In this document: piece after piece, positions 20,509 to 29,696 of the stretch
Numbering within the stretch: position 1 is the first letter of the stretch
Layout: every line of letters starts with the position of its first letter
Assembly: GCF_039851965.1 (NCBI RefSeq)
Contig: NZ_CP156674.1
Location: 2,108,001 to 2,172,000, forward strand
Origin: Pseudalkalibacillus hwajinpoensis
GTDB taxonomy: Bacteria > Bacillota > Bacilli > Bacillales > Guptibacillaceae
Direction: 5' to 3'
Length of the DNA stretch: 64,000 nucleotides
Program-made: the position numbers and the translations under genes
Notes under the pieces: model-generated
The model's database searches: none
The model's input: the letters and a program-made list of their open reading frames with translations, nothing else
What the model was told of the DNA's origin: nothing

Positions 20509-21099
20509 TCACTTTCTTATTTGGGTAAACCAATGGTATATGTAGTTCTTTATTTTATCGGCAATTCCTGCTGTTTTTATTAGGACTCTCTGAAGCGGGT
20601 GGGGAATTAATTTCCACAATAACATGATCATCCACTTAATCGGTACCCAAAATAGCTTGATGATAAACCAGAATATGGTTGTACCGATGCTCACTACCAT
20701 CATACATAAGCTAAATAAAAGTTTCAATATGAACTGAATCGGTTTATAAACAAGGTAAGTGAATAGGGATCGAACAAAACGAATGAACGTGATTCCTATT
20801 AGAATAATTCGTTCAAGAGTGTTGCGGTATAACTGTTGAAATAGTGCTCGATAAGCAGCATATCCACATAATAAGGCCAAAAAGACATAAAATCGAAGTG
20901 CGCCTTCATTTACGAGATACAACACGTAAAAAATAAGAAGTCCTTGAAGCAGCCAGAAAACAAGGTCATTCGCGTATAGCCATAGGCTTTTGCTTCTATC
21001 AGGATGAAGAAAACGGCTATAGGTATCCATGGCTATACCAAGCCACACCCCCATAGCCACCATGGCAATCATCGTATAAAATTGCACCGTCAACGTCAT
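20509..21099 (-). CDS. yabQ: Spore cortex/coat integral membrane protein YabQ
   Basis: A 196-residue, very hydrophobic protein with about five predicted membrane segments, starting TLTVQFYTMIAMVAMGVWLG. In B. subtilis YabQ is needed for cortex formation and lies in the outer forespore membrane. Its ATG overlaps the yabP stop by 4 nt (ATGA), so the two are coupled. yabP-yabQ-divIC forms the conserved group. Confidence 0.92.
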   Translation of the reverse strand: MTLTVQFYTMIAMVAMGVWLGIAMDTYSRFLHPDRSKSLWLYANDLVFWLLQGLLIFYVLYLVNEGALRFYVFLALLCGYAAYRALFQQLYRNTLERIILIGITFIRFVRSLFTYLVYKPIQFILKLLFSLCMMVVSIGTTIFWFIIKLFWVPIKWMIMLLWKLIPHPLQRVLIKTAGIADKIKNYIYHWFTQIRK

Positions 21100-21404
21100 T
21101 TGAATAGCTTGCTAAAGAAGCCTTTAGCTTTTTCCCCTTCATGATGGTCAAGGTAACTGAGATCAAAGATTTTTCCTTCGATTGAGACGCGTCCCTGCTC
21201 CACGTTCAAATTCTTCATCTTAAGATGCTGCCCTCGTATTGCAAGAAAGCCCATGGACGTCTCAAGTAGAAATTCTTCATTATCAAAGCTATCTACATGC
21301 TTTACTCCAGTAATTTCAAGCGATTTACGTGCTTTCATAACGAGGTCATGTTCAGGTGTGCTCGCAGTTTTATCATAAGAACCATACTCATAATAATTAT
21401 CCAT
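21096..21404 (-). CDS. yabP: Sporulation protein YabP
   Basis: A 102-residue soluble protein of the YabP family (YabP and YqfC proteins). Family features include LEITGVKHVDSFDNEEFLL and MGFLAIRGQHLKMKNLNVE, with GRVSIEGKIFDLSYLD at the end. In B. subtilis it is a mother-cell sporulation gene. I used the ATG at 21404 after AGGGGGGAG; the 16 codons before it lack a ribosome-binding site. A terminator behind rqcP suggests that yabP starts a separate transcript, but I could not find a convincing SigE promoter. Confidence 0.9.
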   Translation of the reverse strand: MDNYYEYGSYDKTASTPEHDLVMKARKSLEITGVKHVDSFDNEEFLLETSMGFLAIRGQHLKMKNLNVEQGRVSIEGKIFDLSYLDHHEGEKAKGFFSKLFK

Positions 21405-21552
21405 CGCTCTCCCCCCTCTTCTCGATACATGTCTATGAAAAGATAAGGGCATTTAGAACGAGCTGTGCAATCGACGTTTTCTTTTATACAAGCAGGCATT
21501 GTTTCAACATTTAGATAGATCGTGATATTGCCACATATCGTTCTTGATCACT

Positions 21553-21579
21553 AAAAAAAGACCCGATCGGGTCTTTTTT
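21553..21579 (-). terminator. Palindromic terminator after rqcP
   Basis: AAAAAAGACCC-GATC-GGGTCTTTTTT is a perfect palindrome, so it can terminate both ways. Its right end overlaps the rqcP stop codon. Confidence 0.9.
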
Positions 21580-21838
21580 ATTGTCCTGCTGCTTCTTCCT
21601 TTATTATCGTAAACATATTTCCCGCTTCGTCTTTTTTTGTGGTTTCCTTGAGTTCATCCACACGAGCTGTTACTTTCTTGTGACCAAATGAAATCACTAG
21701 CTCATCACCTGGTTTCACATTTGTACCTGCTTTTGCTTTATTGCCGTTTACTTCGATCCGTCCTTTATCACAAATTTCTTTTGCAATTGAACGGCGCTTT
21801 ATTAATCGTGATACTTTTAGAAATTTATCTAACCTCAT
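21578..21838 (-). CDS. rqcP: Ribosome quality-control S4-domain protein RqcP (YabO)
   Basis: An 86-residue S4-domain protein, the same length as B. subtilis YabO. It cooperates with RqcH in adding alanine tails on stalled 50S subunits. The S4 core is MRLDKFLKVSRLIKRRSIAK through GRIEVNGNKAKAGTNVKPGD. I chose ATG 21838 because AAGGGGTG lies 7 nt upstream; the in-frame GTG at 21847 is part of that site. It follows yabN by 12 nt. Confidence 0.95.
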   Translation of the reverse strand: MRLDKFLKVSRLIKRRSIAKEICDKGRIEVNGNKAKAGTNVKPGDELVISFGHKKVTARVDELKETTKKDEAGNMFTIIKEEAAGQ

Positions 21839-21850
21839 GAACTGCACCCC

Positions 21851-23311
21851 TTACTTAATTCCTATTTGCTTCGCTTCATTCCAATATTGGTCAAGCTCTT
21901 CAAGAGATAAATTCTCCAATTCAAGCCCTTTCTCCTTTACCCGTTTCTCAATATATTGGAAACGTGCGACAAATTTATGATTTGTTCTATGAATGGCAAC
22001 TTCAGGGTCAATTTTATAAAAGCGTGCCAGATTTACGATCGCAAACAGTAAATCCCCAAGCTCATCTTCTTGATCATCGAATGCTTTCTCGTAAATGGCT
22101 TCTTTAAACTCACTTAATTCTTCCTGAATTTTCCCCCAGATTGGCTCTTCCTCATCCCAATCAAACCCTACTTTAGCAGCAGATTTTTGAATCTCATTCG
22201 CACGCAGCAATCCAGGCAGTCCTTTCGTTATCTGATCAAACTGGGAAGGCATTGATTCTTTCTCCTGCTCTTTTACGCGGTTCCATACCACGGCTACCTC
22301 CTCGGCGGTTTGAACCTTTTCCTCCCCGAAGACGTGCGGGTGACGTCTAATTAGCTTATCGTTTAAATTTTGAATAACATCATCAACAGTGAACATTCCC
22401 TCATCTTCTCCGATTTGGGCATGCAGCATCACTTGTAACAGGACATCTCCAAGCTCGTCAGCCAGTTGCTCTTCGTCCTCTTCATCAATCGCTTCAATGA
22501 CCTCATAGGATTCTTCAATTAGGTATTTCTTAAGCGAAGTATGGGTTTGCTTCTTATCCCAGGGACACCCGTTCGGGCCACGTAATGTTGCCACAACTTG
22601 CCTTAACCATCCAAAGTCTTTATAAAGGAGTTTATCCTCTTTCACAGGTGGAACATAAACGGCTGTTAAATTATTTACTTCAATTGATCGATCTAGCTCG
22701 AACAATGGCACAGTAGTAATAACTTCATCGCTACTACCTGCAGCCTGAACCACAGTTACCTCATAGTCGTCCGGAAGGAGCTCCATTAACGTTAACTTAA
22801 CCGTGGAAGCAGTAAATTGATCATACACCTGAACAAAAATAAGGTGATTTCGCACCTGCACTTCAGACTTAGTAAATCGCGTCGCATCGAGGATCTGACA
22901 CCCTTCGATTGGATCGATTCGAACAGCAGTAAATAGCGCATCAAGAAAGCTCTGTCCTCCCGCTATCTTAACATTAATCCCGTGCTTTTCCTGCTCTTCA
23001 AGTAAGAGCTGAACCGTTGCTTCAGCCATCATGGGATGACCAGGGACTGCATAAACGATTGAACCTTTATCGGCCTCCTGAAAGAGACGGTCGACGATTG
23101 TACGATATGTATCTTCAAATGATTCTTTATTCTCGTACACATCATCAAATGCAGTCATCTTCAGACCATCTTTACGCAGTTCCCTTAGCACTGGGTGATC
23201 CATCGTTCTGACAAAAAGCCTTTCTGCAGAATGGAGCGTTCGATAGCTTCCGAGAGAAAGCTGACTCAAGTCACCAGCGCCAGTTCCCACAATCGTAATT
23301 GCATGTTTCAT
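21851..23311 (-). CDS. yabN: Fusion of tetrapyrrole-methylase-like and MazG pyrophosphohydrolase domains (YabN)
   Basis: A 486-residue two-domain protein. Residues 1 to about 225 resemble SAM-dependent tetrapyrrole (uroporphyrin) methylases (ITIVGTGAGDLSQLSLGSYR, VVYAVPGHPMMAEATV-like segment). Residues from about 230 are MazG with two NTP-PPase repeats: GCPWDKKQTHTSLKKYLIEE, EEQLADELGDVLLQVMLHA, HPHVFGEE and EDELGDLLFAIVNLAR; the ExxED and EExxD acidic residues bind metal. MazG hydrolyses NTPs to NMPs and pyrophosphate; the role of the N-terminal domain is unknown. It is the usual Bacillus fusion. Confidence 0.93.
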   Translation of the reverse strand: MKHAITIVGTGAGDLSQLSLGSYRTLHSAERLFVRTMDHPVLRELRKDGLKMTAFDDVYENKESFEDTYRTIVDRLFQEADKGSIVYAVPGHPMMAEATVQLLLEEQEKHGINVKIAGGQSFLDALFTAVRIDPIEGCQILDATRFTKSEVQVRNHLIFVQVYDQFTASTVKLTLMELLPDDYEVTVVQAAGSSDEVITTVPLFELDRSIEVNNLTAVYVPPVKEDKLLYKDFGWLRQVVATLRGPNGCPWDKKQTHTSLKKYLIEESYEVIEAIDEEDEEQLADELGDVLLQVMLHAQIGEDEGMFTVDDVIQNLNDKLIRRHPHVFGEEKVQTAEEVAVVWNRVKEQEKESMPSQFDQITKGLPGLLRANEIQKSAAKVGFDWDEEEPIWGKIQEELSEFKEAIYEKAFDDQEDELGDLLFAIVNLARFYKIDPEVAIHRTNHKFVARFQYIEKRVKEKGLELENLSLEELDQYWNEAKQIGIK

Positions 23312-23314
23312 ACC

Positions 23315-24907
23315 TTATGCTCCTTTCCTTAATTTCTGATGCAACATGGATACCTTTTCACCTTTAGGTAGTTGCATTAATTCCGGCTTTGTAAATACTT
23401 GCAGCATGATTAAAGACAAACTCAGTACCACAACACCAAGCGCTGCACCTGATAACGCATGGAGGCTGGCTGCCCCCCTTGAAGAAGATGTTGGAATGAT
23501 CAGTTGTAGTAATAGAACGGACCCGGACATCATTGCCACTGCAAATCCCGTTCGTTTTAAACGAAAAGGATATTTTCTGAGTCCCACTCGTCTATGGACG
23601 GCTGCACCAATTAAGGATGCTACAGTAATAAAGCCGAACACCGTGGCATATGCTGCACCGTTAATACCAATTAGCGGAATCAGGATAATATTCAGAAATG
23701 CCTTTAACAAAACACCAAGTCCTGCATAACGTGCAGCCTGTCTCGCTAGACCAATACCCTGTAAAATTCCTGCCCCTGTCATAGCAAGGGAACTAAAAAG
23801 AATGGCTACAGCCAGAATGCTCAGGGTATACGATAGGGAGGCATCTGTAAAAAGCATTCTATTCGTGTCCTTCATAATGATGAAAAGACCTGCTGCAGCT
23901 GACAGTCCGATAACGAGGCTGACTTTAAGCGACAGTCCTGCTTTTTCACGGATCGATTCGATGTTTTCTTCTTCTGTAGCTTTCGAAATCACAGGCACAA
24001 TTGCAAGCGACAATGACGTAGCAAGCACAACTCCGACCTGCATGAGCGGCTGCCCGCGGTCAAAAACCCCTTTCATTTCTTTTGCATCAAGCGAAGATAA
24101 ACCGTATTCCGTTAACCCCGGCACTATCGTTAAAGCATCCATAAGCTGGAACAGGACCATTACCAGTGCACTAACGCAAATAAGGACCCCTTCTGTTAAT
24201 AGCCTGCGGGCGACTCCAAGGAACCGAAAAAGATGCGTACGAAATAAAGCTTTTTGCGTCGTGTTTTTCCTTATGCGAAGCACCAGGAGTAGCAGGAAAG
24301 CAGCTAACCCGCCGATGATCGATCCCGCTGCAGCACCTGTACCCGTCGCATACGGACCATAACCGTTTATAACAAGGCCAATGGAAATAGAGAGAATGGC
24401 TACGACACGAACAGACTGTTCGACTACCTGAGACCAGGCAGTTGGAATCATATTCTCTTGACCCTGGAAGTACCCTCTGATTGATGCGATTCCGGGCATA
24501 ATTAAAAATGAAAATGCCGTAGCGCGAAGAGGCGTTTGCAGTGCAGGATCTTCCATTAAATCTGCTAATAGCGGGGATCCTGCATAAAGAACCACAAACC
24601 CTGCCGTCCCGAGTGCAGTTAGAACGTAAAAGCTATAACGCGAGAGTTCTTCTGCTTTTTCAACTTCATTCTTTACAATTTGTTCCGAGACCAGTCTTGA
24701 TACAACAACTGGAAAACCATATGTAGCGAGAATTATCGCGATGGAGTAAAAGGGATAAATTTGTTGATATACATAAAAGCCAAGATTACCGGTTATATTT
24801 TGATAAGGAATTCTATAGCCTACGCTCAAGACCTTCATAAATAGTGCTACTGCAGTGAGCAGAAGCGCGCCATGCCAGAACCCCTTTTGATTTGCATTGG
24901 ATTTCAT
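23315..24907 (-). CDS. yabM: Polysaccharide/lipid-linked precursor flippase family protein YabM
   Basis: An integral membrane protein of 530 residues with about 14 predicted transmembrane helices, of the MOP exporter superfamily (SpoVB/polysaccharide transport type). The N-terminal segment FWHGALLLTAVALFMKVLSVG and YRIPYQNITGNLGFYVYQQIYPFYSI are typical. By family it moves lipid-linked saccharides across the membrane; the substrate is not known. The ATG at 24907 follows AGGTGTGT; a GTG two codons earlier is part of that site. yabN follows 3 nt downstream. Confidence 0.88.
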   Translation of the reverse strand: MKSNANQKGFWHGALLLTAVALFMKVLSVGYRIPYQNITGNLGFYVYQQIYPFYSIAIILATYGFPVVVSRLVSEQIVKNEVEKAEELSRYSFYVLTALGTAGFVVLYAGSPLLADLMEDPALQTPLRATAFSFLIMPGIASIRGYFQGQENMIPTAWSQVVEQSVRVVAILSISIGLVINGYGPYATGTGAAAGSIIGGLAAFLLLLVLRIRKNTTQKALFRTHLFRFLGVARRLLTEGVLICVSALVMVLFQLMDALTIVPGLTEYGLSSLDAKEMKGVFDRGQPLMQVGVVLATSLSLAIVPVISKATEEENIESIREKAGLSLKVSLVIGLSAAAGLFIIMKDTNRMLFTDASLSYTLSILAVAILFSSLAMTGAGILQGIGLARQAARYAGLGVLLKAFLNIILIPLIGINGAAYATVFGFITVASLIGAAVHRRVGLRKYPFRLKRTGFAVAMMSGSVLLLQLIIPTSSSRGAASLHALSGAALGVVVLSLSLIMLQVFTKPELMQLPKGEKVSMLHQKLRKGA

Positions 24908-25054
24908 ACACACCTACCATGCACTTATTGCTTGATTATGTAAGAATTATATCATACCAATTGAGGTGGGGAACTTCTGAAAACTTAGAAACCCGCGTTA
25001 TGATAGTTGCTTTATTCATCGAAATTTACCGATAGAGCAGGTTTAAATAAAGAA

Positions 25055-25082
25055 ACAAAAATGGAGGCTAATGCCTCCATTT
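25055..25082 (-). terminator. Intrinsic terminator after spoVT
   Basis: Minus-strand stem AAATGGAGGC/GCCTCCATTT with a 4-nt loop, followed by TTTG and a T-rich stretch. Confidence 0.85.
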
Positions 25083-25091
25083 ACTCTAACC

Positions 25092-25622
25092 TTAGTGTTC
25101 CATTTGCCTGGCAAGAAAGCCAGCTGCTGTTTCGGAAAGCTTTTGTTCTAATTCGGTCACTTTTGCCTCATCTTTTGCAAGCAGGATCACCGTTCCGATT
25201 GGATCGCCATTCGCAATAATAGGGGCGATGACATGTCCGGTTTCGACAGGTACTCCTTCTATTAGTTCAGATTTGTTCTCATTTAAAAGGCATTTTCTCT
25301 CATTCATCGCTTTCTCTACTGCATCACCAATGCTTTTATTTAGATAATCTTTCTTTGAACCCCCTGCAGCTGTAATAAAAACATCACGATCAGATATTAA
25401 GGCGATATGTCCTGAATGTTCTGCAAGCGATTCAGCATATTCCTTTGCAAAATCACCAAGCTCACTAATAGGAGAATACTTTTTCAGAATAACTTCTCCT
25501 TCTCGATCAACAAAAATCTCCAGGGGATCTCCTTCTCTAATCCTGAGTGTCCTGCGAATTTCTTTCGGAATGACAACACGACCCAAATCATCAATACGAC
25601 GAACGATACCTGTTGCTTTCAT
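25092..25622 (-). CDS. spoVT: Stage V sporulation transcription factor SpoVT
   Basis: Forespore regulator acting with SigG. The 176 residues hold an N-terminal AbrB-type swapped-hairpin DNA-binding domain (MKATGIVRRIDDLGRVVIPK EIRRTLRIREGD-type sequence, about 1-50) and a C-terminal GAF-like domain (about 55-176, GHIALISDRDVFITAAGG, GHVIAPIIANGDPIGTVILL). The ATG follows GCGAGGCAACTTAG, a weak site. The paralogue abrB is at 45.3 kb. A SigG-type promoter and a 7-bp hairpin precede the gene. Confidence 0.97.
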   Translation of the reverse strand: MKATGIVRRIDDLGRVVIPKEIRRTLRIREGDPLEIFVDREGEVILKKYSPISELGDFAKEYAESLAEHSGHIALISDRDVFITAAGGSKKDYLNKSIGDAVEKAMNERKCLLNENKSELIEGVPVETGHVIAPIIANGDPIGTVILLAKDEAKVTELEQKLSETAAGFLARQMEH

Positions 25623-25703
25623 CTAAGTTGCCTCGCTTTCTGGAAGTTGTAGGTGATTGCTCCAATCACTGTTGTTATTACTTGATCTACAATATCTTTC
25701 CAT

Positions 25704-25733
25704 TAGTATCTTTTCGAGGCAGTCGTTCTATTC
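25704..25733 (-). promoter_or_regulatory. SigG-type promoter of spoVT
   Basis: On the minus strand GAATA (25729-25733), an 18-bp spacer and GATACTA (25704-25710), one mismatch from CATACTA. This matches the forespore SigG consensus, and spoVT is a SigG gene in B. subtilis. The leader contains the hairpin GTGATTG-GAG-CAATCAC (25653-25669). Confidence 0.7.
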
Positions 25734-25773
25734 ACAAACCTGTCAAAATTATGATTTTTAGCCAGATTCGTCT

Positions 25774-28700
25774 TTATTTCGCATTGATTGGCTGCTTCAT
25801 TGCCTGCTTAACTTTCTTTAAAACCTTTTCAACGAGTTGAAGATGTGCCTTTGTTTCAAGGCCTCTTCCTTTAACCGTTACCTTCACTTTATTACCATCA
25901 GCACCGAGTGCTAACTTATTACCAAATTCATTAGCGACATCGAAAATGGTTTCGCCGCCTATTGCTTCACGTGCAGATTCGTGGAAAAGCAGTTGAATGT
26001 CTTTTTTACTTCGACCTACTTTTTCTACCTTTACGTCTTTGGCAATTTCTTTCATACGAGAAACCTGGAACAGATACTCCACTTCTTCAGGGAAGTCACC
26101 AAATCGATCCATCATTTCGTCCTGTAAGTCCATAATATCTTTAAGTGATTCAATCGAACGGAAGCGTTTGTACATATCTATTTTCTGCTTCTCGTCATTG
26201 ATATACGTACCCGGAATGTAAGCATCGACTTCTAGATCAATTTCTACGCTAAACGCGGCTTCCTTAGGCCCGTCACCCTTACGCACTTCAATCGCATCTT
26301 TAAGCATCTGGGAATAAAGATCAAACCCAACTGAATCGATAAAGCCGTGTTGCTCAGCACCAAGCAAGTTACCAGCACCCCTGATGGAAAGATCACGCAT
26401 TGCAATTTTAAAGCCTGAACCGAGCTCAGTAAATTCCTTGATTGCCTGAAGTCGCTTCTCAGCTACTTCTGTTAGTACTTTATCCCGTTGGTACGTAATG
26501 TACGCATATGCAACACGGTTCGAGCGTCCAACACGTCCCCTGAGCTGATAAAGTTGGGATAGTCCCATTTTATCTCCATCATATACAAGCAAAGTGTTCA
26601 CGTTTGGAATATCGACGCCTGTTTCAATAATAGTCGTACTAACAAGAACGTCGTAGCTTCCATCAAGAAAGTCGATCATCACAGCTTCAAGTTCTGTTTC
26701 ACTCATTTGGCCATGGGCATAGGTAACCCTTGCTTCAGGTACGAGCGTTCGAATTTGATCCGTCATGTATTCAATCGATTCAACTCGGTTGTATAGGAAA
26801 TACACCTGGCCGCCCCGCGCAAGCTCCCGCTCAATAGCCTCTCTTACAAGCGTGCCGCTGTACTCAACTACGTATGTTTGCACCGGAAAGCGATTCTCCG
26901 GTGGTGTTTCAATAACTGATAGATCGCGAACTCCCAACATCGACATGTGAAGCGTCCTTGGAATTGGTGTGGCTGTCAGGGTTAGAACATCGACATTTGC
27001 TTTTAACTTCTTGATCTTTTCCTTATGAGTTACACCAAAACGCTGTTCCTCATCGACAATAAGTAACCCGAGCTGACTGTACGTCACATCCTTTGAGAGA
27101 AGTCTATGAGTACCGATGACGATATCAACCGTCCCATTCTTCAAGCCTTTGAGCGTTTCATTTTGCTCTTTCCGTGAACGGAAACGGCTCAACAGGCCAA
27201 TGTTAATTGGATGATCAGCAAAGCGCTCCTGGATTGTAGCAAAATGCTGTTGAGCAAGAATTGTCGTAGGCACAAGAAACGCTACCTGTTTTCCATCCAT
27301 AATCGCTTTAAAGGCCGCACGGATACTAACTTCCGTTTTTCCGTAGCCCACATCTCCACAAAGCAAGCGATCCATTGGGCGGGATTTCTCCATATCTTCT
27401 TTAATTTCTTGAATGGCTCTCAACTGATCGTCGGTCTCCTGATAAGGGAATGCCGCTTCAAACTCCCTTTGCTCTTCTGTATCCTTCTCAAAGCTATGAC
27501 CAACACTAGCCTCTCGTTCGGCATAAAGCTTGATTAAATCATCGGCAATATCTTCTACCGATGATTGAACTTTACGCTTAACTTTCTTCCATTCCGTTCC
27601 TCCAAGTTTATAAAGCTTCGGTTCTTTCCCTTCAGAACCAACATACTTCATGACCTGGTCGATTTGTTCAACTGGCACATATAAATTATCGTTGCCAGCG
27701 TAGCTTACATAGAGATAATCTTTATGAATACCACTTACTTCAAGAGTACGAATACCGAGATACTTACCAATTCCATGGTTCACGTGAACAATATAGTCGC
27801 CAACTTTTAACTCCGAGTAGCTTTTAATTCGTTCTGCGTTAGACATTTTTTGTGAACGACGAGGCTTTTTCGATTGCTTTGTAAATACTTCAGCCTCTGT
27901 CAATACAGCAAGTTTCTGCATCGGAAGCTCAAATCCACCATTTAAACTACCAATTAAAATTTGCGGCTGCTGATGCGATATTGGTGTATCTTGTTCTACC
28001 ATCATGGTGTTAATCTCATAATCTTCAAGAACACGCTCAAGTCGCTTGCGGCGTTCTTCGGAAGCTGCAAGGAAGACGATGGCCATGCCACTTTTCTTCC
28101 ACCGTTCAATTTCAGTACTCAGAACCTTCATTTGACCATGAAAATTCTGCATCGCCTTGCTTGATACATTGACGATGTTTTGTGGATTTGTATAAGGAAC
28201 ATGTCGCAAAAAGATTGAGAGATAAATGGTCGAATGAACAGGTTTTGAAAATAACGTATCATAAGATCTCGATAGGGAAACAGATGATACAATCTCTCCT
28301 TGTTTCAGAAGAGCTGTCTGCCATTCTGCTTCTTCCTTATCCAGATCTGTCGACATTTCTTGAATTCGGCTCACTTCATCAAAAACGACTAGTCCATCTT
28401 CAGGGAGATAATCTAGCAAACTTGCAGGTTGATCATAGTAAAAGTCCATGTACTTAATGACACCCTGAAAACTTTGTTTATTTTTCAACTGATCAATCTC
28501 ATACGTAATGTTCTGATGCATGGCTTCTTTCGCTTTTTGATCCTTTACTTTTTTCAATGACACCTGTAATTCTTCCTGGAGTCGCTGTGCACCTTTCTCG
28601 TAGTGTTCAGGGAACAACACTACTTCATCTGCTGGACCGATTGTAATTCGCTCTGTTTTATTCGCTGACCGTTGCGATTCAATATTGAAGAACCGGATGG

Positions 28701-29307
28701 AATCAACTTCCGTATCAAACAATTCAATTCGAATTGGATTATTCTCAGTTAAAGGATAAATATCAATGATTCCACCGCGCACGCTAAATTCCCCGGGAGA
28801 GGATACCATTGGAACACGTTCATACCCCATCGCTACAAAGGTTGCCAAAGTTTGGTCGAGTGGAATGTCATCCCCAACCGTAAAGGTCATCTGGCTTTTT
28901 TCCCAGATCGCTTTCGGCGGAAGATACCGTCTCACTCCTGATATCGGTGCAATGACGATACCATTCTTGTTTTTCATCCAATAGTTTAATGCTTCCATCC
29001 TCTGACCCCTTAGTTCGGGACTTGCAATCGCAATTTCAGAGGAAATTAATTCATTAACGGGATACAAATAAACTTCATCTGCAGGGACAAGTTCACTCAT
29101 GTCTTCATAAAGTTTCTGTGCTTGATACAAATTGTGGGTGATGATCAGCTGTGGGCGCTTTGTTTCATGGTAAAGGGATGCCATGAGAAGCATGCGCGCA
29201 GAACCAGACATACCTGCCACCAGCTGCTCTTTAAGGCCCTCCCTCACACCTGAAAAGACGGACTGAAATTCATCGCCTTTACTGAAATATTCTCTTAAGC
29301 CTAACAT
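25774..29307 (-). CDS. mfd: Transcription-repair coupling factor Mfd
   Basis: Removes stalled RNA polymerase and recruits UvrA to template-strand damage. At 1177 residues it has the same length as B. subtilis Mfd. Order: UvrB-like N-terminal module, RNAP-interaction domain (KVGDYIVHVNHGIGKYLGI), and the RecG-like translocase with Walker A LLCGDVGYGKTEV, DEEQRFGV (DEXX box), TATPIPRTL, GRVGRSNR and the C-terminal TRCF domain. I used ATG 29307 (MLGLREYF), preceded by AGGGGAG; upstream in-frame codons look non-coding. It lies next to fin, as in B. subtilis. Confidence 0.97.
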   Translation of the reverse strand: MLGLREYFSKGDEFQSVFSGVREGLKEQLVAGMSGSARMLLMASLYHETKRPQLIITHNLYQAQKLYEDMSELVPADEVYLYPVNELISSEIAIASPELRGQRMEALNYWMKNKNGIVIAPISGVRRYLPPKAIWEKSQMTFTVGDDIPLDQTLATFVAMGYERVPMVSSPGEFSVRGGIIDIYPLTENNPIRIELFDTEVDSIRFFNIESQRSANKTERITIGPADEVVLFPEHYEKGAQRLQEELQVSLKKVKDQKAKEAMHQNITYEIDQLKNKQSFQGVIKYMDFYYDQPASLLDYLPEDGLVVFDEVSRIQEMSTDLDKEEAEWQTALLKQGEIVSSVSLSRSYDTLFSKPVHSTIYLSIFLRHVPYTNPQNIVNVSSKAMQNFHGQMKVLSTEIERWKKSGMAIVFLAASEERRKRLERVLEDYEINTMMVEQDTPISHQQPQILIGSLNGGFELPMQKLAVLTEAEVFTKQSKKPRRSQKMSNAERIKSYSELKVGDYIVHVNHGIGKYLGIRTLEVSGIHKDYLYVSYAGNDNLYVPVEQIDQVMKYVGSEGKEPKLYKLGGTEWKKVKRKVQSSVEDIADDLIKLYAEREASVGHSFEKDTEEQREFEAAFPYQETDDQLRAIQEIKEDMEKSRPMDRLLCGDVGYGKTEVSIRAAFKAIMDGKQVAFLVPTTILAQQHFATIQERFADHPINIGLLSRFRSRKEQNETLKGLKNGTVDIVIGTHRLLSKDVTYSQLGLLIVDEEQRFGVTHKEKIKKLKANVDVLTLTATPIPRTLHMSMLGVRDLSVIETPPENRFPVQTYVVEYSGTLVREAIERELARGGQVYFLYNRVESIEYMTDQIRTLVPEARVTYAHGQMSETELEAVMIDFLDGSYDVLVSTTIIETGVDIPNVNTLLVYDGDKMGLSQLYQLRGRVGRSNRVAYAYITYQRDKVLTEVAEKRLQAIKEFTELGSGFKIAMRDLSIRGAGNLLGAEQHGFIDSVGFDLYSQMLKDAIEVRKGDGPKEAAFSVEIDLEVDAYIPGTYINDEKQKIDMYKRFRSIESLKDIMDLQDEMMDRFGDFPEEVEYLFQVSRMKEIAKDVKVEKVGRSKKDIQLLFHESAREAIGGETIFDVANEFGNKLALGADGNKVKVTVKGRGLETKAHLQLVEKVLKKVKQAMKQPINAK

Positions 29308-29406
29308 TGTGTGCTTATTCTCCCCTCTCACTCTATAAGAACAGACCAATCTTATGTGTATTGTTTATTTAACGCAAAAATGCTTTGGTTCAACTCCCAA
29401 AGCTAC

Positions 29407-29637
29407 TTACTGAATAAATGTGTCAAGCTCATGATAAGACGGTGTTCGTTCCATCGCTTCATGACAGTCTTCACATATCGCTTTCACTTCAATTGTACCA
29501 TCGTGATGATAGTGAATCATGGACTGTCGCTCCTCCTGCGTAAGCTGTTGAAAACCAAGTTCCTGAACTGAAATATTAGTTCGGTTCAGCTTACCGATCC
29601 CCGCACCGCAGTGACGACATACATAATGAATAGCCAT
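29407..29637 (-). CDS. fin: Anti-SigF factor Fin (YabK)
   Basis: A 76-residue zinc protein that inhibits SigF in the forespore and helps the switch to SigG. Two Cys pairs are present: CRHC (residues 7 and 10) and CEDC (55 and 58), which probably bind one zinc ion. The rest is helical. It is between pth and mfd as in B. subtilis. A SigG-type promoter overlaps the end of pth, consistent with forespore expression. Confidence 0.93.
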   Translation of the reverse strand: MAIHYVCRHCGAGIGKLNRTNISVQELGFQQLTQEERQSMIHYHHDGTIEVKAICEDCHEAMERTPSYHELDTFIQ

Positions 29638-29666
29638 AACATATCCTCCCTGTCCGTATCTTTTAC

Positions 29667-29696
29667 TAGTATGGACGGGATAATTGAAGGATATTC
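29667..29696 (-). promoter_or_regulatory. SigG-type promoter of fin
   Basis: On the minus strand GAATA (29692-29696), an 18-bp spacer and a consensus CATACTA (29667-29673). The -35 overlaps the pth stop codon. Same geometry as the spoVT promoter. Confidence 0.72.

Noticed and set aside
21405..21552. SigE promoter before yabP
   Set aside because: CATAGACA-like -10 sequences exist but no -35 at the right distance; expected from B. subtilis but not supported by this sequence.
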